From the NCBI GenBank assembly GCA_937988865.1, contig CALKHV010000022.1, forward strand, positions 1 through 19,260: a stretch of 19,260 nt of DNA, read 5' to 3'. Position 1 is the first letter of the stretch, and every line of letters begins with the position of its first letter. Positions 7,288 to 12,931 of the stretch are shown here, one piece after another. Made by a program: the position numbers and the translations under genes. Origin of the DNA: an uncultured Propionibacteriaceae bacterium. GTDB taxonomy: Bacteria > Actinomycetota > Actinomycetes > Propionibacteriales > Propionibacteriaceae. The notes under the pieces were generated by a model. It saw only the letters and a list, made by a program, of their open reading frames with translations, did no database searches and had not been told where the DNA came from.

Positions 7288-8391
7288 GTGGCGCGTTTTC
7301 TGGATATGGGAACGGGTTGGAATCGCTTCACAGTTGCGGCCGTCGCACTGGCTGCACTGACCGCAGTCGCGTCCTGCGCCGTCACGGACGTGAACGCCCC
7401 GTCGGCCTCGACCACGTACTCGCCGACCACGATGCCGTCAACCACGATGCCGTCGACCACCATGCCTGGATCGGCCCCCGTGCCTGGACCGACCACCAGC
7501 ACCGAGCGTCCGCCGGCCACGGCGACCACGACGCGTCCCACGGCGACGGCGAGCAGCACGCGACCTCCCACCACCACCCGCCCCACGGCGAGCACGTCGC
7601 GTCCCACGGCAAGCACGACGCGCCCCACGGCGACGGCCAGCAGTACCCGACCGGCCACCACCACGCGTCCGCCGTCGACCAGCACGCGGCCCTCCGCGAC
7701 GACGAGTGCCTCGTCGACTTTCCCGACGTCTCCGTCGACGGCTGCGTGCTGGATCCCGGCGTCCCTGATGGGACGCGATCTCGAACTGCTCCCGACCACC
7801 TCCAAGCTGGTCGCCCTGACCTTCGACGGCGGATCGGGCGCCGAAGGTCTCGCGTCGATCACGGCCACCCTGAAGAAGGAAGGCGTGCCCGCCACGTTCT
7901 TCCTCACGGGACGCTGGGTTCAGGCGCACCCGGACGAGACGCGGACCCTCGCGTCCCGTTACCCGATCGGCAACCACTCGATGACTCATCCCGAGTTCAC
8001 CACGCTGTCCTCGAGCCAGATCCGCACTGAGCTCACGACGACGTCGACGTTGATCGCTTCGGTCACCGGCTCGACGCCGCGCCTGTTCCGCTTCCCGTTC
8101 GGCGACCGGGACGCCCGCACCATCACCCTCGTCAACGGCCAGTGCCTGCTGCCGATTCGGTGGAGCGTCGACAGTCTCGGCTGGAAGGGGACGTCCGGGG
8201 GAATGACCGTCTCGAGCGTGCGCGAGCGCGTCGTGACGCGGGTGGGCCCGGGCGGAATCGTCCTGATGCACCTGGGTGCCAACCCCGACGATGGCACGAC
8301 CCTGGACGCGGCCGCCCTGCCCGGCATCATCGCCGACCTGAGGAGCGCCGGCTACCGATTCGTCACGGTGCCGGAGGTGGTGGAGGGTTGA
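7288..8391 (+). CDS. Lipoprotein polysaccharide deacetylase (NodB domain) with Ser/Thr/Pro linker
   Basis: This is a 367-residue secreted lipoprotein. The signal peptide ends in a lipobox VASC (Cys30). A roughly 120-residue Thr/Ser/Pro/Arg/Ala repeat linker follows, then a NodB carbohydrate-esterase-4 domain (about 165-365). Catalytic motifs are TFDGG (178-182), HSMTH (230-234, the metal-binding HSxxH), RFPFGD (268-273), DSLGW (295-299) and LMH (326-328). In motif 1 the usual metal-binding second Asp (TFDDG) is Gly. The predicted role is N-deacetylation of cell-wall peptidoglycan or another surface polymer from a membrane-anchored position, with the linker spanning the wall. The start is uncertain: GTG 7288 or ATG 7306 (six codons later), neither with a good ribosome binding site. 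Both leave the signal peptide intact. The 3' end overlaps the SulP gene on the other strand by 29 bases. Confidence 0.9.
   Translation: MARFLDMGTGWNRFTVAAVALAALTAVASCAVTDVNAPSASTTYSPTTMPSTTMPSTTMPGSAPVPGPTTSTERPPATATTTRPTATASSTRPPTTTRPTASTSRPTASTTRPTATASSTRPATTTRPPSTSTRPSATTSASSTFPTSPSTAACWIPASLMGRDLELLPTTSKLVALTFDGGSGAEGLASITATLKKEGVPATFFLTGRWVQAHPDETRTLASRYPIGNHSMTHPEFTTLSSSQIRTELTTTSTLIASVTGSTPRLFRFPFGDRDARTITLVNGQCLLPIRWSVDSLGWKGTSGGMTVSSVRERVVTRVGPGGIVLMHLGANPDDGTTLDAAALPGIIADLRSAGYRFVTVPEVVEG
7411..7470 (+). repeat. 15-base tandem repeat in the lipoprotein linker
   Basis: Four 15-base units begin at 7411, 7426, 7441 and 7456. Units two and three differ by one base (ACCACGATGCCGTCA and ACCACGATGCCGTCG); one and four are diverged. 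They encode the TT(Y/M)(S/P)-type repeat TTMPS. The in-frame period means copy-number change would alter linker length without a frameshift. Confidence 0.75.
7510..7700 (+). repeat. Imperfect TRPTA-type repeats encoding the cell-wall-spanning linker
   Basis: The encoded stretch alternates Arg-Pro with Thr/Ala/Ser runs. Arg-Pro recurs every 6-9 residues, and a longer unit (TRPTATASSTRP, then PTTT or ATTT) repeats after 29 residues (87 bases). It resembles the Ser/Thr-rich wall-spanning linkers of Gram-positive surface proteins and could be O-glycosylated. Confidence 0.7.
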
Positions 8392-10123
8392 TCGGACGCA
8401 CGATCGGGCGCCCGTGTTGCGCCTCGTACCAGGCGCGGTAACCGGCCACAGCGGTCGGCAGGGTCGGGAAGACGTGCTCGTCGCCCAGCTTCTCGAGGAA
8501 GCCGGACGCCTGCAACTGGTCCTTCAGATCTGTCTTGACGCGCGCCATGGCGAAGACGATTCCTCGCGCCGACAAGGCCTGGCGCAGTAGATCGAGCTCG
8601 TCCACGGCCGTGAGGTCGACCTCGACGTTGGCCTCGGCGTTGAGCAGGAACCAGTTCACCGGCGAGGGCGCGTCGTCCACGGCGGCGAGAGCACGTCGCG
8701 AGAAGTTGTCGGCGTTGGCGAAGAACAGCGGTGAGTCGTAGCGGTAGACGACCAGCCCGGGCACCTGCTCGGCCTCGGGGTAGTCGTCGATGTCGTGCAT
8801 GCCCGCCAGCCCCGGGACGTACCCCAGGATGCCGTCGTGGGGCTTCGCCAATCGTCGCAGCAGGTCGAGCAGCGAGAGGACGATGGCGACCCCGATCCCG
8901 GCCAGGACGCCCAGCGTCACCACGGCCAGGGCTGTGACGACGGCGAGGATCAGTTCGCTCCGCCGGAACCTCGCGATGCGCCGCCACTCGCCGACGTCCA
9001 CGAGACGGATCGCGGCGTAGATCACGATGGCGCCGAGCGCCGCGGTGGGGAAGTTCTCCAGAGCGGGCGCGAGGAAGAAGAGCGTTCCCAGGACGCCCAG
9101 CAGGGCGACCAGCGAGTAGACCTGCGTCCGGGAGCCCATCGCGTCCCCGAGCACGGTCCGGGAGCCACTGGAACTGACCGGGAAGCCCCCCGTGAGTCCT
9201 GACCCGAGGTTGGCGAGACCGAGCGCCAGGAACTCCTGATTGGGGTCGAGGGCCTCCCTCCGCTTGACGGCGAAGGCGCGTCCGGTCAGGACGTTGTCGG
9301 AATAGCCGACCACCGCGATGCCGATCGCCGTCGGCCCCAACACCCACCACTTGAGCTCGCCCAGATGGGGAAGACCGAGGGACGGGAGGCCACGCGGTAT
9401 CTCCCCCACGACCTCGAACCCCCTGGCCTTGAGGCCACCGAGCAGCACCGCGACCGTTGCCGCAACGATGGCCAGGAGAGGGCCCGGCCAGTTCGGCGCC
9501 CATCGTCGGATGAGGAACAGGAAGACGAGCACCGCGAGCGCCATGGTCACGACAGGGATCGCAACTTCGTCCAGTCGGGACGCGAGGTCGCCGATCTCCT
9601 GCCACGGCTGGGACCCGGCCAGGTTCATGCCCGTGACCTTGCCGAGTTGACTGACGATCATGAGGGTCGCGATGCCCGCCATGTAGCCCACCAGGACGGG
9701 TCGCGAGAGCAGGCGGGCGAGGAAGCCGAGACGGGCGATCCAGCCCACGAAACACACCAGACCCACGGCCAGAGCAAGCAGGGCCGAAACTTCGAGCCGT
9801 CGCTCGACCGGGGCGCCGGCCACAAGGGCGCCCACGGCAGCGGCGCTCATGAGGGCAGTGGTCGATTCGGGGCCGACCGAGAGTTGCCGGGAGGGCCCGA
9901 CGAGGGCGTAGACCAGGAGCGGGGCCAGGGACGCCCACAAGCCCGTGACGGGCGGTAGGCCGGCCACGTAGGAGTAAGCCATGACCTGCGGGACGAGGTA
10001 GGCCGCCACTGTGATGCCGGCGACGATGTCGCCTTTCAGCCACGCACGTTCATAGGACAGGAGGACGCCGACGCCGGGCAGCAGGCGCCGCCAGACGGCG
10101 GTGTCGGGCGTCCCATTGGCCAT
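8363..10123 (-). CDS. SulP-family anion transporter with C-terminal STAS domain
   Basis: This 586-residue protein has an N-terminal SulP membrane domain of many hydrophobic segments (GDIVAGITVAAYLVPQVMAYSYVAGLPPVTGLWASL at about 31-66, GPESTTALMSA, then the NLGSGLTGGFPVSSSGSRT signature near 310-330). A STAS domain covers about 445-560 (VVYRYDSPLFFANADNF through DLTAVDELDLL). SulP proteins move sulfate, bicarbonate or other anions across the cytoplasmic membrane, and the sequence does not fix the substrate. No sulfate-assimilation or carbonic-anhydrase gene is adjacent. The C-terminus is proline-rich (INPPPPPAP) and lies antisense to the end of the deacetylase gene. The ATG has no Shine-Dalgarno but has TAGCGT six bases upstream. 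Confidence 0.94.
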   Translation of the reverse strand: MANGTPDTAVWRRLLPGVGVLLSYERAWLKGDIVAGITVAAYLVPQVMAYSYVAGLPPVTGLWASLAPLLVYALVGPSRQLSVGPESTTALMSAAAVGALVAGAPVERRLEVSALLALAVGLVCFVGWIARLGFLARLLSRPVLVGYMAGIATLMIVSQLGKVTGMNLAGSQPWQEIGDLASRLDEVAIPVVTMALAVLVFLFLIRRWAPNWPGPLLAIVAATVAVLLGGLKARGFEVVGEIPRGLPSLGLPHLGELKWWVLGPTAIGIAVVGYSDNVLTGRAFAVKRREALDPNQEFLALGLANLGSGLTGGFPVSSSGSRTVLGDAMGSRTQVYSLVALLGVLGTLFFLAPALENFPTAALGAIVIYAAIRLVDVGEWRRIARFRRSELILAVVTALAVVTLGVLAGIGVAIVLSLLDLLRRLAKPHDGILGYVPGLAGMHDIDDYPEAEQVPGLVVYRYDSPLFFANADNFSRRALAAVDDAPSPVNWFLLNAEANVEVDLTAVDELDLLRQALSARGIVFAMARVKTDLKDQLQASGFLEKLGDEHVFPTLPTAVAGYRAWYEAQHGRPIVRPINPPPPPAP

Positions 10124-10129
10124 GGAGAA

Positions 10130-10135
10130 ACGCTA
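10130..10135 (-). promoter_or_regulatory. Predicted -10 element of a leaderless SulP transcript
   Basis: On the minus strand TAGCGT, then TTCTCC, then ATG. There is no purine-rich ribosome binding site in the preceding bases, and spacing is identical to the other candidate leaderless starts in the window. A clear -35 is not visible. Confidence 0.5.
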
Positions 10136-10167
10136 CCCGTCCGCGGCGTGACGAGGGCGGACGCCGG

Positions 10168-10455
10168 TCACCAGTTGGCGCGGAGTGCGCTCCTGCGCTC
10201 GTGGTAGTCGTCGACGTCGATCTCGCCCTTCGCGAGACGCAGGTCGAGTTCGCGCTCGGCGTCCGAGGCGTGGCCCGGTCGTGCGACAGCTAGAGCGGGA
10301 CGCGCAGTTCGTCCCGGGAGGTGCAGTCGTCCGGTCCTGAACAGGTGCCAGACGAACAGGCTGGCGCCGATGGCGAGGGCGCTGAGGAAGAGGAGGCCAA
10401 GGAGGTCGCCGGCACCCCACCAGGCCTGGTTGTTCATATCCATGTGATGGCGCAT
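10168..10455 (-). CDS. Small membrane protein with C-terminal SHOCT domain
   Basis: This 95-residue protein has one N-terminal transmembrane segment (about residues 16-39, LLGLLFLSALAIGASLFVWHLF). A basic linker follows, then a C-terminal SHOCT-like helix-turn (DAERELDLRLAKGEIDVDDYHERRSAL, about 65-91). SHOCT modules occur at the ends of many small bacterial membrane proteins and probably mediate oligomerisation. No enzymatic role is suggested. The ATG at 10455 is supported by GAAAGGGGA 7 bases upstream; downstream in-frame Met codons at positions 5 and 7 lack this. It lies 44 bases upstream of the SulP gene on the same strand, so some co-transcription is possible. Confidence 0.82.
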   Translation of the reverse strand: MRHHMDMNNQAWWGAGDLLGLLFLSALAIGASLFVWHLFRTGRLHLPGRTARPALAVARPGHASDAERELDLRLAKGEIDVDDYHERRSALRANW

Positions 10456-10501
10456 GCGCGTCCCCTTTCACCAGCGTGCGGTCGATCCGGACACGCCTGC
10501 G

Positions 10502-10540
10502 GGCCCATTGTCCGTCCGGGAATTCGGACGGACAAGGGCC
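10502..10540 (-). terminator. Large inverted repeat (16 bp of pairing) between the kinase-like and SHOCT genes
   Basis: Eleven-base perfect arms TTGTCCGTCCG (10508-10518) and CGGACGGACAA (10525-10535) flank a 6-base loop (GGAATT). Past one bulged base (10507) five more pairs form, GGCCC (10502-10506) with GGGCC (10536-10540). It lies 43 bases beyond the kinase-like stop, and 47 bases upstream of the SHOCT start. It most likely terminates the upstream transcript and could act in both directions. It is the strongest hairpin I saw in the window. Confidence 0.65.
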
Positions 10541-10575
10541 GGAGGACAACTCACAGGCTCCTGACGGGCAGGTCA

Positions 10576-10591
10576 CAGGCGATCACGCCTG
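10576..10591 (-). terminator. Short hairpin containing the stop codon of the kinase-like gene
   Basis: CAGGCG and CGCCTG (10576-10581 and 10586-10591) are separated by ATCA, and the TGA is at 10583-10585. Six-base stem and four-base loop. It precedes the larger hairpin at 10502-10540, so the pair may work together. Confidence 0.35.
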
Positions 10592-11218
10592 CGCGGCGCC
10601 CCTGACCGCTGCGAGGATCGCGTCCACCACGCTGTCGAGCGAGATCCTGCTGGTGTTGAAGACGAGGTCATAGCGGTCGGGTTGGCGAGGGTCCCAGCCG
10701 TACAGCGTGAGCGACATGTCGGCACGCACCTGGTCCTCACGCTTCTGTCGGGCGGCAGCCACATCGGGGCTGATGCCGTACTCGTTGACGGCCCGGTTGA
10801 TGCGGTCCTCGGGCGCGCCCGTGAGCAGGACGTGGACCGTGGAAGGGCGTTTGGCGAGGATGACGGCGCCGTTGCGTCCGACGATCACGCCGCCCTCATC
10901 GGAGAAGGCGTGGACGCGCCTGTTGTTGTCCATCACCAGGTCGTACATCTCGCGCTGCGTGGTCGGGACGTCTCGGCCGTCAAAGCCTCCGTACGCTCCC
11001 CCCAACACCGAGAAGACACGGGCGAGGGTGGCGTTCTCCTCTGTCGAGGCCGCCCGCACCTCCTCGAGCGATTCGGAGCTGAACGCCTGCTCATGGAAAG
11101 GAAGGCCGAGGGCCTCGGACACCTTGCGTCCGACGTATTCGGCGCCTGCGCCGTACAACTCGAACAGGGTCACGAGGGGTTTCGGGGAAAGGGTGGGGTC
11201 TGGGGTGGGTGCTGGCAT
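10583..11218 (-). CDS. Cytidylate-kinase-like family protein
   Basis: This 211-residue protein belongs by pattern to the cytidylate-kinase-like family (PF13189 type). An opening strand and a P-loop-like turn FELYGAGAEYVGRKVSEALGLPFHEQAF (about 19-46) replace the canonical GxxGxGK(S/T) loop. FSDEGGVIVGRNGAVILAKRPSTVHVLLTGAPEDRINRAV is the central core, and an Arg/Lys-rich lid region (ARQKREDQVRADMSLTLYGWDPRQPDRYDLVFNTSRI) follows. It probably binds a nucleotide, but the true phosphoacceptor is unknown and it should not be called cmk. The ATG at 11218 is chosen because AAGGAG lies about 7 bases upstream. The frame is open to 11296, but that stretch is Ser/Pro-rich and overlaps the symporter stop. 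A hairpin separates it from the symporter gene upstream. Confidence 0.82.
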   Translation of the reverse strand: MPAPTPDPTLSPKPLVTLFELYGAGAEYVGRKVSEALGLPFHEQAFSSESLEEVRAASTEENATLARVFSVLGGAYGGFDGRDVPTTQREMYDLVMDNNRRVHAFSDEGGVIVGRNGAVILAKRPSTVHVLLTGAPEDRINRAVNEYGISPDVAAARQKREDQVRADMSLTLYGWDPRQPDRYDLVFNTSRISLDSVVDAILAAVRGAAQA

Positions 11219-11236
11219 CGGGATCTCCTTCTTCGG

Positions 11237-11253
11237 CGAGCCCGTGGGGCTCG
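11237..11253 (-). terminator. Hairpin between the hexuronate symporter and kinase-like genes
   Basis: CGAGCCC (11237-11243) and GGGCTCG (11247-11253) form seven perfect base pairs around a 3-base loop. It lies 39 bases beyond the symporter stop and just before the ribosome binding site of the kinase-like gene. It could terminate the symporter transcript or tune translation of the next gene. Confidence 0.45.
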
Positions 11254-11292
11254 ACAGTGGGGTGCTGAGGGGACGAACGTTGGTTGACGTGT

Positions 11293-12741
11293 TCACCGGT
11301 CGGCGGGTGCGAGGGCGTCGATGGTCTCGCGCTCGGCGCGGCGGAAGGCGATCTCACCGACGATCTGCTTGAAGACCTTGTCGGTCAGGGGGTAGAACCA
11401 CATGACCACCAGCGAGATCAGGATGAACCCCGCGGTCAGGAGGCCGGTGCTCAGCTGGATGCCGTGGATCGAGGAAGCGGACTGTTCGACGCCCTTCTTG
11501 GCGGCGTCGGAGTTGAAGGCCACGAAGCCGAGGGCGAAGGCCCCCGCCGCGCCGCCGAGCGCCTGGCCCATCTTGCGGGTGAAGGAGAACATGGCGTAGG
11601 TCGTGCCCTCGGTGCGGATCCCGGTCTTCCACTCGCCGTACTCCACCGTGTCGGCCTCGAGGGCCCACATCAGGGTGTTCACGCCGCCCATGCCGATGCC
11701 GAGGAGGAAGAAGCTGAAGACTGCGAGCCACGGGGTTCCGGCCGGGAAGAAGGCAAGCCCCAGGCCGGCGATGATGCCGACGATGCCCAGGGCGAGGAAG
11801 CCGTTGCGCTTGCCCATGGTCCGCACGATCTTGGGGATGAAGGAGGCGACCAGGAAGGTGCCGGCGGCCTGGGCCACGGCGTTCCATGCGATGAACTGGG
11901 CGTCATTGAGGACGTAGATCGCGTAGTAGGCGGCCAGGGTGCCAACAGCGGTGAGACCGGTGAGGAACATCAGGCTGCCACCACAGAGCCACACGAGCGG
12001 CTTGTTGTGCGCCAGGGTGCCAAAGCTCTCGCGGAGGGTGGGGGTGGCCACGTCGCGGGCAACCTGCTCCTTGACCGAGGAGACCGTGTACAGGTAGAGC
12101 GCCATGCCGATGACGACGAAGATCGCCGTGGTGATGAACAGCGAATGCTGCAGGCCGGCGGGGTCCTTGGCGAACTTCTTGATCTGGGGAGCCACCACGA
12201 ACGACAGCATGAGGATCGTGATGTTCGAACCCCACACGCGCCAGCTGGCCAGCGCCGCCCGCTCGGTCGGCACCTGGGTCATGGCCGGGGCCATCGAGCC
12301 GTAGGGGATGTTGACCAGGCTGTACAGGGTGCCCATGAGTGCGTAGCTGACGTAGGCGTAGATCAGGGCCTGGGTCTCGGAGATGTTCGGGAAGAACGTC
12401 TTGGCCGAGAAGATCGCCATGCTCGACAGCAGAAGGGGCAGGGAGAACCAGAGGATGAAGGGGCGGAACTTGCCGAGGCGACCGGGCTTCTTCGCGTCCA
12501 CTGCGCGTCCGACGAAGATGTCCATGAAGCCGTCGTAGAAGCGGATGAGCAGGAACATGGTGCCGATCGCGGCGGCACCGATGCCGACCACGTTGGTGTA
12601 GTAGAGCAGCAGGAACGAGGAGGCCATGGCGAAGGCCAGGTTGTTGGCGGCGTCCCCTGCCGCGTAGCCGGAGTACTGGCGTATGCCCAGCTTCTTCGGG
12701 ATCGGGGCGCCCACCGGGGCGACCGGGCTTGTGACATCCAT
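11293..12741 (-). CDS. GPH-family (MelB-like) sugar-acid/cation symporter, probable hexuronate transporter
   Basis: This 482-residue polytopic protein of the glycoside-pentoside-hexuronide:cation symporter family has about 12 TM segments. The family signature is clear: GDAANNLAFAMASSFLLLYYTNVVG (29-53), then LLIRFYDGFMDIFVGRAVDAKKPGRLGKFRPFILW (64-98). Asp70 and Asp74 align, as I recall, with the Na+-site Asp55/Asp59 of E. coli MelB, so cation coupling is likely. Substrate is inferred from neighbours (glucuronate isomerase, fructuronate reductase, shared operator) to be glucuronate or a related uronide. The ATG at 12741 has AAAGGAG 8 bases upstream; the frame extends 30 codons further but without family sequence. 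It is divergent from lacI across a 190-base control region with two operators. Confidence 0.9.
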   Translation of the reverse strand: MDVTSPVAPVGAPIPKKLGIRQYSGYAAGDAANNLAFAMASSFLLLYYTNVVGIGAAAIGTMFLLIRFYDGFMDIFVGRAVDAKKPGRLGKFRPFILWFSLPLLLSSMAIFSAKTFFPNISETQALIYAYVSYALMGTLYSLVNIPYGSMAPAMTQVPTERAALASWRVWGSNITILMLSFVVAPQIKKFAKDPAGLQHSLFITTAIFVVIGMALYLYTVSSVKEQVARDVATPTLRESFGTLAHNKPLVWLCGGSLMFLTGLTAVGTLAAYYAIYVLNDAQFIAWNAVAQAAGTFLVASFIPKIVRTMGKRNGFLALGIVGIIAGLGLAFFPAGTPWLAVFSFFLLGIGMGGVNTLMWALEADTVEYGEWKTGIRTEGTTYAMFSFTRKMGQALGGAAGAFALGFVAFNSDAAKKGVEQSASSIHGIQLSTGLLTAGFILISLVVMWFYPLTDKVFKQIVGEIAFRRAERETIDALAPADR

Positions 12742-12794
12742 GAGTGTGTCTCCTTTGACGTTGGGCGTGGGGCCCGGTGCGGGGGGTGAAGCCT

Positions 12795-12812
12795 GTGAAT
12801 ACCCCCATTCAC
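12795..12812. promoter_or_regulatory. Inverted repeat in the symporter leader/promoter region
   Basis: GTGAAT (12795-12800) and ATTCAC (12807-12812) are separated by six C-rich bases. It lies between LacI operator 1 and the symporter start, 54 bases before the ATG. It could be a second regulator's site or an mRNA hairpin in the symporter leader. Function is unknown. Confidence 0.35.
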
Positions 12813-12830
12813 TCACCCGGGGCGACGTCA

Positions 12831-12846
12831 TGACAATCGGTTGCCA
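12831..12846. promoter_or_regulatory. Predicted LacI-family operator 1 (symporter side)
   Basis: TGACAATCGGTTGCCA is a 16-base imperfect palindrome (12 of 16 positions symmetric) with the central CG typical of LacI-family operators. It shares CAA-n-CGGTTGcC with the sites at 12887 and 16790. It lies 90 bases upstream of the symporter start codon. Confidence 0.75.
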
Positions 12847-12886
12847 TCTGTTGTCCGCGACGGTGGCCCTGCGTGCTGCGGCCGGT

Positions 12887-12902
12887 TGACAACCGGTTGC
12901 CG
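12887..12902. promoter_or_regulatory. Predicted LacI-family operator 2, overlapping the lacI -35
   Basis: TGACAACCGGTTGCCG contains the perfect 10-base palindrome CAACCGGTTG. Its right half (TTGCCG, 12897-12902) is a plausible -35 for lacI, 17 bases before TAGGGT (12920-12925). Bound repressor would therefore block its own gene. Its centre is 56 bases from that of operator 1, which allows looping or cooperative repression of the divergent pair. A second overlapping palindrome (12882-12896) shares the left half. Confidence 0.78.
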
Positions 12903-12919
12903 CAGGGTGCTCCTCCGCC

Positions 12920-12925
12920 TAGGGT
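12920..12925 (+). promoter_or_regulatory. Predicted -10 element of lacI (leaderless)
   Basis: TAGGGT, six bases (GAGGCT), then the GTG start, with TTGCCG 17 bases upstream as the -35. The transcription start would fall on the GTG. GAGG within the six-base gap could alternatively be a too-close ribosome binding site. Confidence 0.5.
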
Positions 12926-12931
12926 GAGGCT

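Noticed and set aside
7510..7700. Possible CRISPR-like or satellite array
   Set aside because: Repeat units are short, imperfect, in frame with the lipoprotein and have no spacer structure.
6852..7907. Minus-strand open frame encoding VAVGRVV-like repeats opposite the deacetylase linker
   Set aside because: The repeats mirror the Thr/Ser/Pro linker of the real lipoprotein gene, which has a signal peptide and catalytic motifs. The antisense product has no recognisable start region or family.
11219..11296. A longer N-terminus for the kinase-like protein
   Set aside because: The extra Ser/Pro/Thr-rich codons include a hairpin and overlap the symporter stop. The ATG at 11218 has a good ribosome binding site.
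12794..12815. Possible CRP/GlxR site (TGTGA...TCAC) near the symporter
   Set aside because: The half-sites are ten bases apart rather than the six needed for CRP-type TGTGA-N6-TCACA. I kept it only as an inverted repeat of unknown function.
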